Source: Sinorhizobium fredii (GTDB lineage: Bacteria; Pseudomonadota; Alphaproteobacteria; Rhizobiales; Rhizobiaceae). From it: a stretch of DNA of 64,000 bases. The translations under genes and the position numbers were made by a program. Numbering within the stretch: position 1 is the first letter of the stretch; every line of letters begins with the position of its first letter. The stretch is from contig NZ_CP024310.1 in NCBI RefSeq assembly GCF_002944405.1, positions 1,612,001 to 1,676,000 of the forward strand. Reading direction: 5' to 3'. The notes beneath the pieces were generated by a model. The model saw only the letters and a program-made list of their open reading frames with translations, did not search any database and was not told where the DNA came from. Of the stretch, positions 25,202-34,034 are shown piece after piece.

Positions 25202-25906
25202 CTACACCGAGCGGGTAAGCCCGCCATCCACCCGGATATTCTGGCCTGTGATATAGCTGGCGCCCTCGGAAGCAAGGAAGGCGACGGTGGCGGCGATCTC
25301 TTCGCTCGTGCCGTAGCGCTTCATCGGCACGCTGTCGCGGCGGGCATCGGTCGCCGGCAGGCTGTCGATCCACCCCGGCAGAATGTTGTTCATGCGGATA
25401 TTGTCCTTGGCATAGCTGTCCGCATAGATCTTCGTATAGGCGGCGAGCCCGGCGCGGAAGACCGCGGAGGTCGGAAACATCTCCGAGGGCTCAAAGGCCC
25501 AAGCCGTCGAGATGTTGATGATCGAGCCGCAGCCCTGGCCCTGCATGATCGGCGTCACCAGCCGCACGGCGCGGATGACGTTCATCAGGTACGTGTCGAG
25601 GCCCCTGTGCCAATCCTCGTCGCTGATTTCGGTGATCGGCGCGCGCGGCCCGTGACCGGCGCTGTTGACGAGCACATCGATCCGACCCCAGGTCGAGAAG
25701 GCAAGATCAACGAGCGTCTTCAGGTCCTCGTTCGACTGGTTCGAGCCGGTTACCCCGACGCCGCCAAGTTCATTGGCGAGCGCCTCACCCTTGCCGGAGG
25801 AGGACAGAACTGCGACCTTATAGCCGTCCGCAGCCAGTCGCCGCGCCGCCGCCGCCCCCATGCCGCTGCCGCCTGCCGTTACAAGGGCCACTTTTTCCTG
25901 TGCCAT
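25202..25906 (-). CDS. Short-chain dehydrogenase/reductase-like protein lacking the YxxxK pair
   Basis: 234 aa, Rossmann fold: TAGGSGMG cofactor loop (residues 10-17), NSAGHG (81-86), active-site region SIINISTAWAF with Ser133, and C-terminal ITGQNIRVDGG. In place of the catalytic Tyr-x3-Lys it has Thr146 and Phe150 (PTSAVFRAGLAAYTK), so the classical proton-relay residues are absent. The rest of the fold is well kept, so it may use other residues or be a binding or regulatory protein. Start at 25906 chosen because the fold begins there. Confidence 0.85.
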   Translation of the reverse strand: MAQEKVALVTAGGSGMGAAAARRLAADGYKVAVLSSSGKGEALANELGGVGVTGSNQSNEDLKTLVDLAFSTWGRIDVLVNSAGHGPRAPITEISDEDWHRGLDTYLMNVIRAVRLVTPIMQGQGCGSIINISTAWAFEPSEMFPTSAVFRAGLAAYTKIYADSYAKDNIRMNNILPGWIDSLPATDARRDSVPMKRYGTSEEIAATVAFLASEGASYITGQNIRVDGGLTRSV

Positions 25907-26301
25907 GTGCTGTCCTTTCGCCTGTCGATTCGGCCGAGTTTGACATGGCGCGCGGTGCGCGCAAAGCCGAGCATGTCCAGTCGATGCTGGGCCGGACGCC
26001 GCACAAAGCCGCCCCGGCCGCCATCCGGCGTCGAGAATCCAGCCCGATTTCGATAATACGCCCCCGACATCTGCGCAATTCGGATATTCCAGCGCGATTG
26101 GGCTAGCGGCGAGGCGCATTATTTACGGAAGTCTAATGTTTTCAATGGACCATGGGCCCGGTTCGTTCTCGGTTGCAGGGCTGACGGGTCGGCGACGGAG
26201 CGCTTCGGCGCCTGCCGCAGAGCGGAGATCGGACCGGGAATGGGCAAGGCCGCGGTGCACCTCGCGTCGGCCTTCGATGCGGTGTGGTCCTGGGCATTGA
26301 G
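25907..26301. other. Intergenic region between divergent genes
   Basis: 395 nt between the SDR-like gene and the GGDEF/EAL gene. The open frames here have no ribosome-binding site or protein-like composition. It must hold both promoters, but I could not assign -35/-10 elements or an operator with confidence. Confidence 0.5.
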
Positions 26302-28680
26302 ATGAATACGCATTCGGTAGAGAGCCGCTTCATACTGATCGTTTCCAGCGCTCTCCTGCTGTTGATCGCCCCGCTATTCGCGCTTTTCTTCTATCTCTCG
26401 AACGAGCGCGCCTATCGCGACGTCATTGACCATGGCCAGGTCCTGCTCAAGGCCAACTCGCTGGCGCTCGGCAAGCCGCTCTGGGATTTCGACGAGGAAA
26501 GCGTCCGGCAGATCGCCGGCACGATCCTCGCGGACCGTTCCGTGGTCTCGGTCCGGGTCCACGAGGTCGCCGGCGGGCTCGACGTCAGGCTGCCGGAGCG
26601 CTCCCGCGACAGGGATCCGCCCGGTGAGATCCTGTCCACCGCCGTCCATTACCGCTCGGTCGATGGCACCAAAACGGTCGGCAGCCTGGAAATCGCGCTG
26701 CGCCAGCGCGACCTGCGCTCCGATTTCGAGTTCGACGATGCCGTCTATGTCGGCATCTTTCTATTTGCGATCGTGATCATCACCGCGGCGGCCATCCTGG
26801 GCAACCGTCTGATGGTGACGCGGCCGCTGCTCCGCCTGACACACGCCATCGAGGCGACGCGCCGGCTCGGGTCCCGCCATATGGTCGACTGGGTATCGGC
26901 GGACGAAATGGGCATGCTGGCCGCCAACTTCAACGAGATGCAGGCGCGCCTCGCCCAGGAGGAAAACGATCTCAAACGCGCCCATCAGAAGACGACACGC
27001 CTCTACAACCTCACGCCGGCGAAGCTCTATTCCATCGACGACGACGATCGCCTGACGGCGGTCAGCGACTATTGGCTGCTCGCCACCGGCTACGATCGCG
27101 AAAGTGTCATCGGCCACGCCTTCGCCGATTTTCTCGACCCGGCGACGCGGCCCGCCTACGAAAACCGCAAACGCCAGGCGAGTGAAGACGTGCAAGGCGC
27201 CTCAGTCACCGTCAAGTTCAGATGCGCCGACGGACGGCTGATCGACGTGCTGATCAAGGAGGTGCAGGCCCTTGAGGCGGGCGACACGCTGTCGCTGGCC
27301 GTCATGACCGATGTCACGGAATTGAAAACCGCCGAACAGCGCAACCATGTGCAGGCGATCACCGATCATCTGACCGGCCTCCTCAACCGCCCCGGCTTCG
27401 AGACGGCGCTCGACGCGGCGATCCGCCAGGCGGCCGCGGACGGCGGAGAACTCGCCTGCCTGCTGATCGACCTCGACCGCTTCAAGCCGATCAACGACAA
27501 TCTCGGCCATGCCGCCGGCGACGAGGTGCTGCGCCAGATCGCCTGCCGCATCCGCACGCAACTGCGCGGCAAGGACAAGGTCGGGCGCCTCGGCGGCGAC
27601 GAATTCGTCGTGCTGATCTCCGCACCGAAGGCTGAGAACGCCGCGCTGCAGATCTCCGAGCGCATCGCCGCCGCCTGCGCTGAGCCGGTCGTCGTCGACG
27701 GCAACGCGCTATCGCTGAGTGCCAGCATCGGCATCGCGCTCTATCCGGCTCAGGCGAAGAGCGCCGCCGAGCTGCTGCAGAAGTCGGACATGGCGATGTA
27801 TTCCCGCAAGCACAATGGCAAGAACGGCGCGAAACTCTTCGATCCGCTGATCGCGAGCCTTGCGCAGGAAAGACTGAAGATCGAGACCTATATCGAGGAC
27901 GGGCTCAGGCAGGACTGGTTCGACGTCCATCTGCAGCCGATCGTCGACCTCAAACTCGGGAAGGTCGCCGGCTTCGAAGCGCTGATGCGCCTCAACCATC
28001 CGGAACACGGCGTCCTGCCGCCGGCGGACATCATTCGGGTCGCCGAAGAAACCGGCGCGATTCTGCGGATCGGCGAGCGCATATTCGAAAAGGCCGTGGC
28101 CCATCTCGCCCGCCTTTCCTCCATTCCGGGCCTGGAAACCAGCTATCTGGCGGTCAATTTCTCGCCGCTGCAATTCTCCCCGAGACTGCCGGCCGCCGCA
28201 GGTTCCATACTGATGAAATGGGGGATTCCGCCCACCCGCATCGTCGTCGAGATCACCGAAGCGGTGCTGATGCATCACAGCCCCGACATTCGCGACGTCC
28301 TCGGCGCGCTGAGCGGCGCCGGGATGAGAATCGCTCTCGACGATTTCGGTACCGGCTATTCCTCGCTCAGCTATCTCGTCCATTTCCCGGTCAGCATCAT
28401 CAAGATCGACCAGGCCTTCACCCGCTCGCTGACCGATGACAGTGACACCGTCCGCCGGCGGGTGCGAAAGCTCATTGCCGGCATTCAAATGGTCGCCAAG
28501 GAACTGAATTGCCAGGTCGTCGCCGAAGGCATCGAGACCGACGAGCAGCTGAACACGCTCCTTTCCATGGACGTGAACTGCGGGCAAGGATATTTCCTCG
28601 GGCATCCCCAGCCCGTCGCCGCCATTCTTTCCGGACACCAAACAGGGCACCGGCTGCTGCTCGCCGTGCCAGGGAACTGA
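26302..28680 (+). CDS. Membrane GGDEF/EAL protein (c-di-GMP turnover) with periplasmic sensor, HAMP and PAS
   Basis: About 792 aa. TM1 at residues 10-32 (ILIVSSALLLLIAPLFALFFYL), a periplasmic segment of about 115 residues containing KPLWDFDEESVRQIAGTIL, TM2 near 150-170, HAMP, PAS (about 230-350), GGDEF (intact GGDEF at about 431, diguanylate cyclase) and EAL (intact EAL near 559, DDFGTGYSSL, phosphodiesterase). Both catalytic motifs look functional, so net activity needs assay. The ATG at 26302 gives a plausible N-terminus; a GTG at 26284 is an alternative. It is followed 2 nt later by a periplasmic binding protein gene, a possible ligand-sensing partner. Confidence 0.92.
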   Translation: MNTHSVESRFILIVSSALLLLIAPLFALFFYLSNERAYRDVIDHGQVLLKANSLALGKPLWDFDEESVRQIAGTILADRSVVSVRVHEVAGGLDVRLPERSRDRDPPGEILSTAVHYRSVDGTKTVGSLEIALRQRDLRSDFEFDDAVYVGIFLFAIVIITAAAILGNRLMVTRPLLRLTHAIEATRRLGSRHMVDWVSADEMGMLAANFNEMQARLAQEENDLKRAHQKTTRLYNLTPAKLYSIDDDDRLTAVSDYWLLATGYDRESVIGHAFADFLDPATRPAYENRKRQASEDVQGASVTVKFRCADGRLIDVLIKEVQALEAGDTLSLAVMTDVTELKTAEQRNHVQAITDHLTGLLNRPGFETALDAAIRQAAADGGELACLLIDLDRFKPINDNLGHAAGDEVLRQIACRIRTQLRGKDKVGRLGGDEFVVLISAPKAENAALQISERIAAACAEPVVVDGNALSLSASIGIALYPAQAKSAAELLQKSDMAMYSRKHNGKNGAKLFDPLIASLAQERLKIETYIEDGLRQDWFDVHLQPIVDLKLGKVAGFEALMRLNHPEHGVLPPADIIRVAEETGAILRIGERIFEKAVAHLARLSSIPGLETSYLAVNFSPLQFSPRLPAAAGSILMKWGIPPTRIVVEITEAVLMHHSPDIRDVLGALSGAGMRIALDDFGTGYSSLSYLVHFPVSIIKIDQAFTRSLTDDSDTVRRRVRKLIAGIQMVAKELNCQVVAEGIETDEQLNTLLSMDVNCGQGYFLGHPQPVAAILSGHQTGHRLLLAVPGN

Positions 28681-28682
28681 CG

Positions 28683-29405
28683 ATGAAACAGATCTTCTTC
28701 CTGATGAGCCTTCTCTTTCCGCTCGCCGCCCAGTCGGCGGACGTGAAATTCGTCACCGAATCCTACCCTCCCTTCAATTTCCGCGAAGGCGAGGTCTACA
28801 AGGGCGCTTCGGTCGAGCAGGTCCGGCTTCTCATGGACGATGCAGGCTTAAAATTTACGATGGAGATGATGCCCTGGGCCCGGGCGCTCTTCCTGGCCGA
28901 AAGCCAGGAGATGCATTGCGTCTTCACCACCGTCCACAACAAGGAGCGCCACGGCCGCTTCAAATGGGTCGAGCCTCTCCTGAAAAGCCGCACGGTGCTG
29001 ATCCGCAAGGCCGGCTCGCCCGTCGATCCGAAGACGCTCGACGAGGCGAAAGCCTTCAAGGTCGGCACCCAACGCGACGACTTCACCCAGACGATCCTCG
29101 AGGAAAACGGCTTCCCGCGCATCGATCTCGCCACCGACCTGGAACTAACGCTCAAGAAGCTGCTCACCGGACGCATCGACCTGATGCCGATCTCGGAGAA
29201 ATATTTCGACAAGCTGAAGCGCGACGGAGCGCCCATCGAATCGACGGTCGTCCTTGCCGAGGACATCTACTCGATCGCCTGCAATCCTTCCGTACCGGAC
29301 GAGCTGATCGGCCGCATGCAGAAGAGCCTCGACAAGGTCATCGCCGACGGCACCCAGTCGCGCCTGTTCGAGAAATACGGGCTGGCGAGCGAAGAGCAGA
29401 AGTAG
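28683..29405 (+). CDS. Periplasmic substrate-binding protein (SBP family 3 type) without transporter
   Basis: 240 aa. Signal peptide to residue 19 (SLLFPLAAQS-AD). Mature protein resembles the small polar-amino-acid SBP fold: VKFVTESYPPFNFREGEVYKG, MMPWARALFLAESQEMHCVFTT, VGTQRDDFTQTIL. The WARA motif and lack of ABC permease genes resemble sensory binding proteins. Its ATG is 2 nt after the GGDEF/EAL stop, so the two are translationally coupled. I infer it delivers ligand information to that protein's periplasmic domain. Confidence 0.88.
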   Translation: MKQIFFLMSLLFPLAAQSADVKFVTESYPPFNFREGEVYKGASVEQVRLLMDDAGLKFTMEMMPWARALFLAESQEMHCVFTTVHNKERHGRFKWVEPLLKSRTVLIRKAGSPVDPKTLDEAKAFKVGTQRDDFTQTILEENGFPRIDLATDLELTLKKLLTGRIDLMPISEKYFDKLKRDGAPIESTVVLAEDIYSIACNPSVPDELIGRMQKSLDKVIADGTQSRLFEKYGLASEEQK

Positions 29406-29470
29406 ACCGCTATTGCACGTCCACTGACACAGGCGCGTGGGTTGCAGTAAGGCAGGGCTCTCCTCTCCCA

Positions 29471-29576
29471 TCATTCCTGTGCTCGTCACAGGAATCCCAG
29501 CCCATGCCTTTGGGCTGAAAGACTCTTCCGCGTCGCGGACGCGGCACTGCTGGATCCCTGTGACAAGCAGGGATGA
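29471..29576. repeat. Imperfect inverted-repeat intergenic element
   Basis: Left arm 29471-29500 and right arm 29550-29576 are near-complementary (CCTGTGCTCGTCACAGG against CCCTGTGACAAGCAGGG), separated by about 50 nt. Each arm also contains its own shorter palindrome (CCTGTG/CACAGG). This resembles dispersed rhizobial intergenic palindromes. No second copy was noticed in this window. Confidence 0.5.
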
Positions 29577-29653
29577 CGGCAAAAACGTGGTCCGCCGGCG
29601 GCTAGCCTTGTATGATCCGCGAAGGCTACACACTCGGAAAGAGGCAGGGACAG

Positions 29654-29854
29654 ATGTCCCGTGTCCTGATCATCATCGGCCTCGTCATCGTGGCCGTCGG
29701 CATCCTCTGGCCCTGGCTGACGCGCATCGGCTTCGGCAGGTTGCCGGGCGACATTCTGATCGTGCGCGAAAATTTCTCGATCTATATCCCGATCACGAGC
29801 GGCCTCATCGTCAGCATCCTGCTCACCGCTATCCTCTGGCTGGCTAACCGCTAG
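29654..29854 (+). CDS. DUF2905 family small membrane protein
   Basis: 66 aa. Two membrane segments (LIIIGLVIVAVGILWPWL and IPITSGLIVSILLTAILWL) joined by the conserved GFGRLPGDILIVRENFSIYIP loop, the DUF2905 hallmark. Function unknown. ATG at 29654 chosen since the conserved domain starts there. Confidence 0.85.
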   Translation: MSRVLIIIGLVIVAVGILWPWLTRIGFGRLPGDILIVRENFSIYIPITSGLIVSILLTAILWLANR

Positions 29855-29954
29855 ACGCTTGCCGGCAATCGGCTGTGAACGGAAGGGAACGAATTGGGTT
29901 TCGACAGGTTAGTTGCTGGAGTGATAACACCCTGAAACACAAGGGAGCTTTTTC

Positions 29955-30845
29955 ATGAGCGACCCACTCTACACGAGTCCCGCAACGGCGCCTGCCGAGT
30001 CCTTGGTTGCCATAGCGCCCAGCAAGCTCGATTGGGCGGCAATATTCGCCGGCGTCGCCCTGGCACTGGCAGTCCAGCTTCTCCTCAACCTGCTCGGCGT
30101 CGGCCTCGGCGCGGCGGCCTTCGATCCCGGCAGCGGCGACAATCCCGGTCCCGGCACCTTCTCGATCGCGAGCGGCATCTGGTTCGCTCTTTCCGGCATC
30201 ATTTCGGCCTTTGCCGGCGGCTATCTGGCCAGCCGGCTGTCGGGGCGGTCCGGCACGACGACCGGGGCCTATCACGGGCTGACGACCTGGGCGGTGACCA
30301 CCCTGATCGTCGTCTATCTGCTGACGACCTCGGTCGGCGCGCTGCTTGGGGGCGCACTGAGCGGCCTCTCCTCGGTGGTCGGCGGCGCCGGGCGCACCGT
30401 TGCGACGGTTGCCACGACGGCGGCACCAGCGCTTTCAGGGGCGGACGATCCCTTCGCCGACATCGAGGGGCAGATCCGCGAGACGATCGGCGGCGATGAT
30501 CCGGCTGCCATGCGCGATGCGGCCGTTGCGTCGATCCGCGCCCTCGTCACCGGCGACGAGACACAGGCGGAGGAAGCCCGCAACCGTGCTGCCGATGCCC
30601 TTGCGCGGGCCCAGAACATCCCGCCGGATCAGGCCCGCGCCCGCGTCCAGGAGTACGAGCAGACCTACCGTTCGGCCGTCGAGGATGCGCGGAGGAAGGC
30701 CTCCGATGCGGCGGACACGGCCGCGACCGTCGTCTCCAGCGGCGCATTTCTCGGCTTCTTCTCGCTGCTGCTCGGCGCCGCCGCCGCCTGGCTCGGTGGC
30801 TGGTACGGCACGCGTCGCCTGGACGGGCTGACGGACGTCTCATGA
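29955..30845 (+). CDS. PhnA-like membrane protein of unknown function
   Basis: 296 aa. Three or four hydrophobic segments: WAAIFAGVALALAVQLLLNLLGVGLG (residues 26-52), IWFALSGIISAFAGGYLASRL (76-96), TTWAVTTLIVVYLLTTSVGALLGGAL (108-135) and a C-terminal FLGFFSLLLGAAAAWLGGWYGTR. Between them lies an acidic/alanine-rich helical region (about 155-255). Such proteins are often labelled PhnA-like or YrzE-family in rhizobia, without an assigned role. GGGAG precedes the ATG. Confidence 0.75.
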   Translation: MSDPLYTSPATAPAESLVAIAPSKLDWAAIFAGVALALAVQLLLNLLGVGLGAAAFDPGSGDNPGPGTFSIASGIWFALSGIISAFAGGYLASRLSGRSGTTTGAYHGLTTWAVTTLIVVYLLTTSVGALLGGALSGLSSVVGGAGRTVATVATTAAPALSGADDPFADIEGQIRETIGGDDPAAMRDAAVASIRALVTGDETQAEEARNRAADALARAQNIPPDQARARVQEYEQTYRSAVEDARRKASDAADTAATVVSSGAFLGFFSLLLGAAAAWLGGWYGTRRLDGLTDVS

Positions 30846-30943
30846 TCGGGGTAAGCCGGTCCTCAGCTTGCCCCCCCGCATCGATCCGAGGGGCGGGCTG
30901 AAGCAAGGCCCGATACGCTAATCATTGCTGCGGCGGTCGCAGG

Positions 30944-31130
30944 CACCCCCCTCTGCCCTGCCGGACATCTCCCCCACAGGTGGGGAGATCAGCAAGTGGG
31001 AACCTCCCGCCATCGATAGCCAATGCATGCGCTTGCAGGTGCCTTGAGTTCGGCATAGGCGCGCTGGCTTGGGGCAGAGCGGCGTTTCCAGCCAATCTCC
31101 CTCCTTGTGGGGGAGATGCCCCGTCACACC
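30944..31130. repeat. Rhizobial-type GC-rich palindromic repeat, copy 1
   Basis: It begins CCCCCCTCTGCCCTGCCGGAC, continues CATCTCCCCCACAGGTGGGGAGAT, and ends with CTCCCTCCTTGTGGGGGAGATG. The whole 330-nt gap between the PhnA-like gene and the 847-aa gene is made of this element and short spacer. A second copy at 41199-41392 shares the opening and closing blocks in the same order. Confidence 0.7.
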
Positions 31131-31178
31131 TTCCCCCCAGATCTCCCGTTCCCACCAGATTCCGCTTTAACAGGCCAT

Positions 31179-33722
31179 TCAGACGATCGCTCGATCCCAG
31201 CCTCCGTAATGTTCCTCGCTGCGCGTTCCGCGCGGCAGGCTGAGGGCGATCAGGCCAAGGCCGAGCAAGAAATCCGCGACGCTTGCAACCATGCCGCCGC
31301 CCGAAAGCACGAACGGCGAGGCGGCCACCCAGGCGCCGGTCGCGACATTGAGGAAACGTACCGGACGCGCCACCTCGGCCATTGCCGTGACGGCGACCAG
31401 GATGACGAGGCAGCCGACCACATGATCGCTGTAATAGAGCGGCGGAGAGCTGCCGAAGATCAGCGGCGTCGTCATCAGCATCGCGCCGAGACCCACGCCT
31501 GCTACCAGCGTCCACGGGAAGTTCACCCCGCCGGTAATGAACTCCTTGATGAGCTCGGAGGCCGGTCGGTCGAGATCGGGCGCCGGCGACTGGTTTTCTG
31601 ACAGGGCGGGGCCGCCCATCCAGAAGGTGCGCCAGAACGGCTCGCCAGCCTTTGTCGCCCGCCAGAGATATTGAACGGCCGCCAGCACCTCGTCGATCGA
31701 ATAAGGGATCAGCACCACGGTGACCGCCGCTTGGACGATGCAGAGCGTGCAGAGCGCGCCGATCAGCGGCGGCTGGATGATGATGAAAGAGACGCTGACC
31801 ACGCCAAGCGGGATAATCAGCAGGCCGAAGAGCAGCACCATCCATGGCATCGTGCGCCAGCGGCGCCGGTCGCCGATCGCGCCGGCGAGGATGTCGAGCC
31901 CATAGGCAAAGGCGCCGAAGCCGGCGTCGGCGATCGGGAAGCCCTTCGAGACCCAGGACGTCACCACCGCTTCGCTGCCGTTGCGGACGGGAGCTCCGCC
32001 CGCGCCGAAAAACGGGTCCCAAAGGCCATCGATATGCCCCATCTGATAGGCGGCGAGGTAGCGTGAGACGAACAGGCCGACGAAGGCAAGCGCGACGATG
32101 GGAATGCGCTGCGTGAAGGCGGAAGGCGAATAGCTCCAGCCGAGCGGTCGGTCGTCATCCGCCGCCAGCGCCCGGCTGCTGATGCCGGGCGTTGGCGGGA
32201 TCATCACGGCGAGGACCGGGATCAGCAGCCCGACCAGCGTGTCGATGCCATAGGCGGCAGCGCTGGTGGTCCAGAAGACGAGTGGCGCCAGCATGATCCA
32301 GACGCCGAGTGCGGCGGTGATCCATTGTGTCCAGGACCAGCGGCGATACATCCCGAGTAGCGCAAAGAAAACGACCAGCAGTCCTGACATTATCTCGCTG
32401 ATGCCAAGCCGCGCATTGCGGATAGCTGCCGCCGCGATCTCGTGCCCGAGGGCGGGCGGTGACGGAACGGTGACGGGATCGAAAAGGCCGAGCGTCATCG
32501 GCGAGGCGACGAGCCACAGACCCAGCGCGACATTCGCCATCGGCGCCCAGAGGGTGAAAAGCCGCTGCCGCTCGACGGCGGCCTCGACCTCAGCGTGACT
32601 GCGCTCCAGCGGCCTATCGAGCCTTCGTTTCGCCTGCTCGATCTCTGGCTCCGACGCGGCGACGGTGGAGGGCTCGAGCTTGTTTTTCTTGTACCAGTCA
32701 GTCGGGTCACGCTTGAGCCGCCGGATCATCTCCGGCAGCGTGCGGGAGAGGCGGTGTTTCGGCTCCCAGCCGATGAGGTTGCGGGCGCGGGATATGTCGA
32801 TCTCGAAATGGTCGTCGGAGTTCTCGATCATCCACGGCCTGATGTCGCTCTCCTGATCGAGCACCTCCGTCTGCACCCATGACCCGGTCTTGGCGAGCCC
32901 CTTGGGGAGCACGAAGGTGCGCCAGTCCTCGCCGTGGAGAAGCCGGCCGATGCTCTTCTGCAATTCCCCATAGGAAAGCGTTTCCTCCTCGCCGATCAGC
33001 ATCACGCTTTCGGCGGGCAATTCGCAGCGCCGGTCGACGGTGCGCACGACGGCCTCGACCAAGTCGTCCTTGTGGAGATAGGGCTGCCCCGCCCGAAGAT
33101 CGCCGGTGAACAGATAGGCGGTCGGCAGCCGCTCGAAGATGCGGGCGATCTGCTGGGCGATGAAGGTGGCCCTGCAATCCTCGTCATAAACGCCGGCAAG
33201 CCTGAGGATCACCGTCTTGATCTGCCCGCGCTCCCCAGCGATCACAGCTTCCGTCTCGGCCTTCGACTGTGGATAGGCCCAGGAAGGCTCGAGAGGCGCA
33301 TCCTCGTTGATCCTTGCGCCCTTCGCCGGGCTCGGCGCGTGTACCAGCAGCGTGCTGGAAAAGACGAACTGCTCGGTCTCCAGTTCCTTCAGCGCCGCAA
33401 GCAGCCGGCGCGTCCCCTGGACGTTGACCGCGTCATATTTCGGGTCGGTCTTGCCGGTCGTATCGTAATAGGCGGCGAGGTGGATCACCGAGGCGACGCG
33501 GCCGCCGCTCCGCTTGCCGATTTCCTGTACGGCCTTCCTGATGCTGTCGTCGGAGGTGAGGTCTATCTCGATCGTCTCGAGACGGTCCGCCGCGCCTTTC
33601 GGGGCTGCCACGTCCAGGCCGATGACGCGGTAGCGATCCTTGAGGCCGTGAGCGATCGCCTGTCCGAGAAAGCCACTCGAGCCAGTGATGAGAACGGTCG
33701 GTCGATCTGTCTCGTTCGGCAT
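31179..33722 (-). CDS. Fusion of NAD-dependent epimerase, SPW repeats and VKOR-like membrane domain
   Basis: 847 aa. Residues 1-330 are an extended SDR/epimerase: TVLITGSSGFLGQAI nucleotide loop, VIHLAAYYDTTG, and YPQSK with the YxxxK pair. A charged linker follows to about 395. Two SPW-type segments come next (NVALGLWLVASPMTLG and ALGVWIMLAPLVFW, about 400-500). A membrane region with LCTLCIVQAAVTVVLIPYSIDE (CxxC) near residue 680 resembles vitamin K epoxide reductase. A further SPW-like NVATGAWVAASPFVLSGG lies near 800. This combines a soluble nucleotide-sugar/lipid-type reductase with a quinone/thiol redox membrane domain. Substrates unknown. The start at 33722 fits the Rossmann fold. Confidence 0.82.
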   Translation of the reverse strand: MPNETDRPTVLITGSSGFLGQAIAHGLKDRYRVIGLDVAAPKGAADRLETIEIDLTSDDSIRKAVQEIGKRSGGRVASVIHLAAYYDTTGKTDPKYDAVNVQGTRRLLAALKELETEQFVFSSTLLVHAPSPAKGARINEDAPLEPSWAYPQSKAETEAVIAGERGQIKTVILRLAGVYDEDCRATFIAQQIARIFERLPTAYLFTGDLRAGQPYLHKDDLVEAVVRTVDRRCELPAESVMLIGEEETLSYGELQKSIGRLLHGEDWRTFVLPKGLAKTGSWVQTEVLDQESDIRPWMIENSDDHFEIDISRARNLIGWEPKHRLSRTLPEMIRRLKRDPTDWYKKNKLEPSTVAASEPEIEQAKRRLDRPLERSHAEVEAAVERQRLFTLWAPMANVALGLWLVASPMTLGLFDPVTVPSPPALGHEIAAAAIRNARLGISEIMSGLLVVFFALLGMYRRWSWTQWITAALGVWIMLAPLVFWTTSAAAYGIDTLVGLLIPVLAVMIPPTPGISSRALAADDDRPLGWSYSPSAFTQRIPIVALAFVGLFVSRYLAAYQMGHIDGLWDPFFGAGGAPVRNGSEAVVTSWVSKGFPIADAGFGAFAYGLDILAGAIGDRRRWRTMPWMVLLFGLLIIPLGVVSVSFIIIQPPLIGALCTLCIVQAAVTVVLIPYSIDEVLAAVQYLWRATKAGEPFWRTFWMGGPALSENQSPAPDLDRPASELIKEFITGGVNFPWTLVAGVGLGAMLMTTPLIFGSSPPLYYSDHVVGCLVILVAVTAMAEVARPVRFLNVATGAWVAASPFVLSGGGMVASVADFLLGLGLIALSLPRGTRSEEHYGGWDRAIV

Positions 33723-34034
33723 TCTTGAAACCTTCGCGGGAGTTTCGTTGCAAACGTCCCTTCGATGGGGAAGGTTCCGATTGCGGCGGTCCGGGCCGCT
33801 CGACGTACCTCACATGCCTGAAGCCGATCGCCGATCGCCCGCGGCGGCGCGCAGTCCTCTGGGCGCTCGGCACAACTCACCTGCGAGGCGAAGGCGGCGT
33901 CTGCAGCCGCAGGCAGCCGGCGGCTGCCCTTCGGGAACAAGAGCCGCTTTCGGCAATTGTTGCAGGAGATTGACCTTGCCCTTTTCGAGCGAACGCCCCC
34001 ACCCCCGCCTTCGCTCCGTTACAGGAGTTCAGCA
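33723..34034. other. Intergenic region between divergent genes
   Basis: 312 nt between the 847-aa fusion gene and the glycosyltransferase gene. It contains several short GC-rich inverted repeats such as GCAGCCGCAGGCAGCCGGCGGCTGC near 33902-33926. No convincing promoter elements or small gene. Confidence 0.45.
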
